A DNA stretch of 6,410 bases from Candidatus Woesearchaeota archaeon (GTDB lineage: Archaea > Nanobdellota > Nanobdellia > Woesearchaeales > GW2011-AR4), in contig JACPMS010000061.1 in assembly GCA_016185875.1 (NCBI GenBank), positions 1-6,410 of the forward strand, written 5' to 3'. Both the position numbers and the translations under genes were made by a program. Each line of letters opens with the position of its first letter. Position 1 is the stretch's first letter. The notes beneath the pieces are model-generated. The model saw nothing but the letters and a program-made list of their open reading frames with translations. It was not told where the DNA came from and ran no database searches. This document shows positions 4,538-6,410 of this stretch, piece by piece.

Positions 4538-5812
4538 ATGAACCTTCAATTGCCAAAAGGAACGCGAGACTTTTCTCCAGAAGAGAAAATACTGATGGAC
4601 AAGATAGTTGGAACTCTAAAAGAAGTCTTTGGGCTTTATGGGTATGCTCCTTTGGACACCCCAATTCTTGAAAAATTTGATGTTTTGGCTTCAAAGTATG
4701 CAGGCGGAACTGAGATATTAAAAGAAACATTCAAGCTTAAGGACCAAGGCAGCAGAGAGCTTGGCTTGAGGTATGACTTGACAGTCCCTCTTGCTAGATA
4801 TGTGGGCATGAACCCCAATATAAAAATGCCCTTTAAGAGATATCAAGTCGGAGAAGTCTTTAGGGATGGCCCTGTTGCATCTGCACGATACAGGCAGTTC
4901 CTGCAATGCGATGTTGATGTTGTCGGCTCTGCTTCAATGGCTTCAGATGCTGAGCTGATTGCATTGATTTATGCCGCATTCTGCAAGCTTAATCTTGAAG
5001 TTGTAGCCAAGTTTAACAATAGGAAACTGTTAAATGACATTTTGGATTACTGCGGCACTGACAAAAGCAATCAAGAGGCTGTTATTTTATCCATTGACAA
5101 ATTGGAAAAATTTGGGGTTAATGTTGTAAAGAATGAGCTGAGAGAGCAGAAAATTGAAGATAAAAAAATCAGCAAAATAATTGACATAATCAGCATTAAA
5201 GGGAATAACCAGCAAAAGATAAATCAATTAAAAAATATATTAAAAAAATCCGAAGGATTAGATGAAATTGGGCAATTATTGGAGTATTTGAAAAGCCTCG
5301 GCTTTGAGGCTGAATTTGATGTTTCCCTTGCAAGGGGGCTTGCTTACTATACTGGAACTGTGATTGAAGCATTTTTGAAAAATAGCAATGTAAAGAGCTC
5401 TGTTTGCGCTGGCGGAAGGTACGACAGCATGATAGGAGCTTTTCTGGAAAAAGGGAATTATCCGGCAGTCGGAGTAAGCTTTGGAGTTGACAGGATTTAC
5501 GATGCATTATCTGAAAAACAGGCAGCAAAACAAAAAACTAACACTCAAGTCTATATAATCCCAATCAAAACCCTGAATGAAAGCATGAAAATAGCGCAGC
5601 AGTTAAGGGATGCTGGCATTAACGCTGACATTGATTTAATGGAAAGAGGCCCAAGCAAAAATCTTGAGTATGCGAATTCTTTAGGGATTCCTTACGTTGT
5701 TTTTGTCGGAAAAAAGGAATTAGAGCAGGATAAAGTAAAGCTGAGGGATATGAAAACAGGGAAAGAAGAAATGTTAACCACAAAAGAAGTAATAAAAAAA
5801 CTTAAACTTTAG
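4538..5812 (+). CDS. hisS: Histidyl-tRNA synthetase
   Basis: HisRS activates histidine with ATP and charges tRNA-His in the cytoplasm. The protein has 424 residues, normal for a class II HisRS dimer. Recognisable elements: N-terminal PKGTRDFSPEE; motif 1 around FGLYGYAPLDTPILE; RYDLTVPLARYV; motif 2 KRYQVGEVFRDG (catalytic R109) and YRQFLQCDVDVVG; the histidine-specific HisA block LARGLAYYTGTVIEA (R266); CAGGRYDSMIGAF; and motif 3 PAVGVSFGVDRIYDAL. The C-terminal anticodon-binding domain runs from about TQVYIIPI to the end, with the EYANSLGIPYVVFVGKKE segment. It is the last gene of the bud32-HAD-hisS cluster, and its final 11 bases overlap the 3' end of the convergent methionine aminopeptidase gene. 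Confusion with HisZ is unlikely, because motif 2, the HisA block and the anticodon domain are complete. Confidence 0.97.
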   Translation: MNLQLPKGTRDFSPEEKILMDKIVGTLKEVFGLYGYAPLDTPILEKFDVLASKYAGGTEILKETFKLKDQGSRELGLRYDLTVPLARYVGMNPNIKMPFKRYQVGEVFRDGPVASARYRQFLQCDVDVVGSASMASDAELIALIYAAFCKLNLEVVAKFNNRKLLNDILDYCGTDKSNQEAVILSIDKLEKFGVNVVKNELREQKIEDKKISKIIDIISIKGNNQQKINQLKNILKKSEGLDEIGQLLEYLKSLGFEAEFDVSLARGLAYYTGTVIEAFLKNSNVKSSVCAGGRYDSMIGAFLEKGNYPAVGVSFGVDRIYDALSEKQAAKQKTNTQVYIIPIKTLNESMKIAQQLRDAGINADIDLMERGPSKNLEYANSLGIPYVVFVGKKELEQDKVKLRDMKTGKEEMLTTKEVIKKLKL

Positions 5813-6410
5813 TCAAAACAATAACCTCTCCTTCATCATCAATCAAAACAGAATGCTCTGCCTGTGTCACAATGCCTTTGTTTGCCTCAGCCAAGGGAGG
5901 AAACTGGTGTATCATGCCGAGCTGTGCCAACTCTCTTAATGCAAAGTTTGCCTTTGCCCCGAATTTTCTTGTGAGCCATCTTTTTGCAAAAGGCAGCCCC
6001 TCATAAGTTTCTATCTCCCTTAAAACTTCCCTTGTTATCGGGCTTCTCACAGGCTTTTTATGCTCGAGCATGAATACTGTCGCCAATCCGCTTTCATGAA
6101 CAACCCCGGAGCCAGTTGTTGCAAAAGGCTCGACTGCAAAAGCCATTCCTTTGCTCAGCCTTGCCTTATCGCCATTGTCAATATTTGGAACAGTAGGCTT
6201 TGTGTGGATATTGTACAAATACAGCCCATGCCCTGAAAGATTTCTTACAGGATTGCAGCCATAACTTGATATCGTGTCATTGATTACTTTTCCAATCTGC
6301 CTCAGTTCAACTCCAACCTGAATAATTTTAACTGCCTCTTCAAGCGCCTTTTGAGCAGCCTTAACCATATCAGCGTATTTTCCAGACAAGTCAATGGTGT
6401 AGGCATTGTC
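5802..6410 (-). CDS. map: Methionine aminopeptidase, type II (5' end outside window)
   Basis: This dinuclear metalloprotease removes the initiator methionine from nascent proteins in the cytoplasm. The window holds 202 residues plus the stop; the frame remains open through the right edge, so roughly 90-100 N-terminal residues lie outside, including the first metal-binding Asp. In-window numbering: NAYTID with the second metal Asp at 7; LSGHGLY with metal His61; His69 in NIHTKPTVP; FAVEPFATTG with metal Glu94; and TQAEHSVL with metal Glu185. The roughly 60-residue helical insertion between Glu94 and Glu185 (ITREVLREIETYEGLPFAKRWL region) marks the type II enzyme found in archaea and eukaryotes. 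A TTG at 6389 could be mistaken for a start, but the conserved NAYTID motif lies before it. The gene converges on hisS with an 11-base overlap of the 3' ends. Confidence 0.96.
   Translation of the reverse strand, partial: DNAYTIDLSGKYADMVKAAQKALEEAVKIIQVGVELRQIGKVINDTISSYGCNPVRNLSGHGLYLYNIHTKPTVPNIDNGDKARLSKGMAFAVEPFATTGSGVVHESGLATVFMLEHKKPVRSPITREVLREIETYEGLPFAKRWLTRKFGAKANFALRELAQLGMIHQFPPLAEANKGIVTQAEHSVLIDDEGEVIVLTKV

Noticed and set aside
6387..6389. TTG start for methionine aminopeptidase
   Set aside because: The conserved NAYTID metal-site motif is encoded before it and the frame stays open to the window edge, so the gene is simply truncated by the window.

Overview
The window looks like a chromosomal segment of an archaeon with a reduced, AT-rich genome, most likely of the DPANN group (Woesearchaeota/Pacearchaeota-like). 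This rests on content: an archaeal/eukaryotic-type ribosomal protein eS1, a stand-alone Bud32 kinase of the KEOPS complex, a type II methionine aminopeptidase, archaeal TATA boxes at the expected distance from starts, and a tRNA gene split by bulge-helix-bulge introns. These sit beside a bacterial-type DNA gyrase B subunit, which several archaeal groups have acquired. Lineage assignment is inference; no 16S rRNA is present.

Layout. Bases 1-294 are AT-rich and hold a good TATA-type promoter at the extreme left edge but no convincing gene. gyrB follows (295-2235, +). The gap 2236-2430 contains no gene but a striking run of six short hairpins, mostly with three-base loops, spaced about 24-31 bases apart. 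A TATA box then precedes the gene for ribosomal protein eS1 (2470-3078, +). A second TATA box precedes a tRNA-Gln(CUG) gene (3117-3278, +) carrying three introns: 22 nt in the D-arm, 50 nt at the canonical 37/38 site and 17 nt in the T-loop. Removing them gives a 73-nt tRNA with complete pairing. Next comes a tight same-strand cluster: bud32 (3321-3929), a HAD-family phosphatase overlapping it by 20 bases (3910-4518), and histidyl-tRNA synthetase (4538-5812). The right edge holds the C-terminal two thirds of methionine aminopeptidase on the minus strand, with its 3' end overlapping hisS by 11 bases.

How it fits together. Apart from gyrase, which manages DNA supercoiling, nearly everything serves translation: a small-subunit ribosomal protein, a tRNA, a tRNA-modification kinase, a tRNA synthetase and nascent-protein N-terminal processing. 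The HAD phosphatase is the one metabolic or housekeeping outlier. The most noteworthy items are the three-intron tRNA-Gln, which implies a splicing endonuclease of broad specificity, and the unexplained hairpin array between gyrB and eS1.
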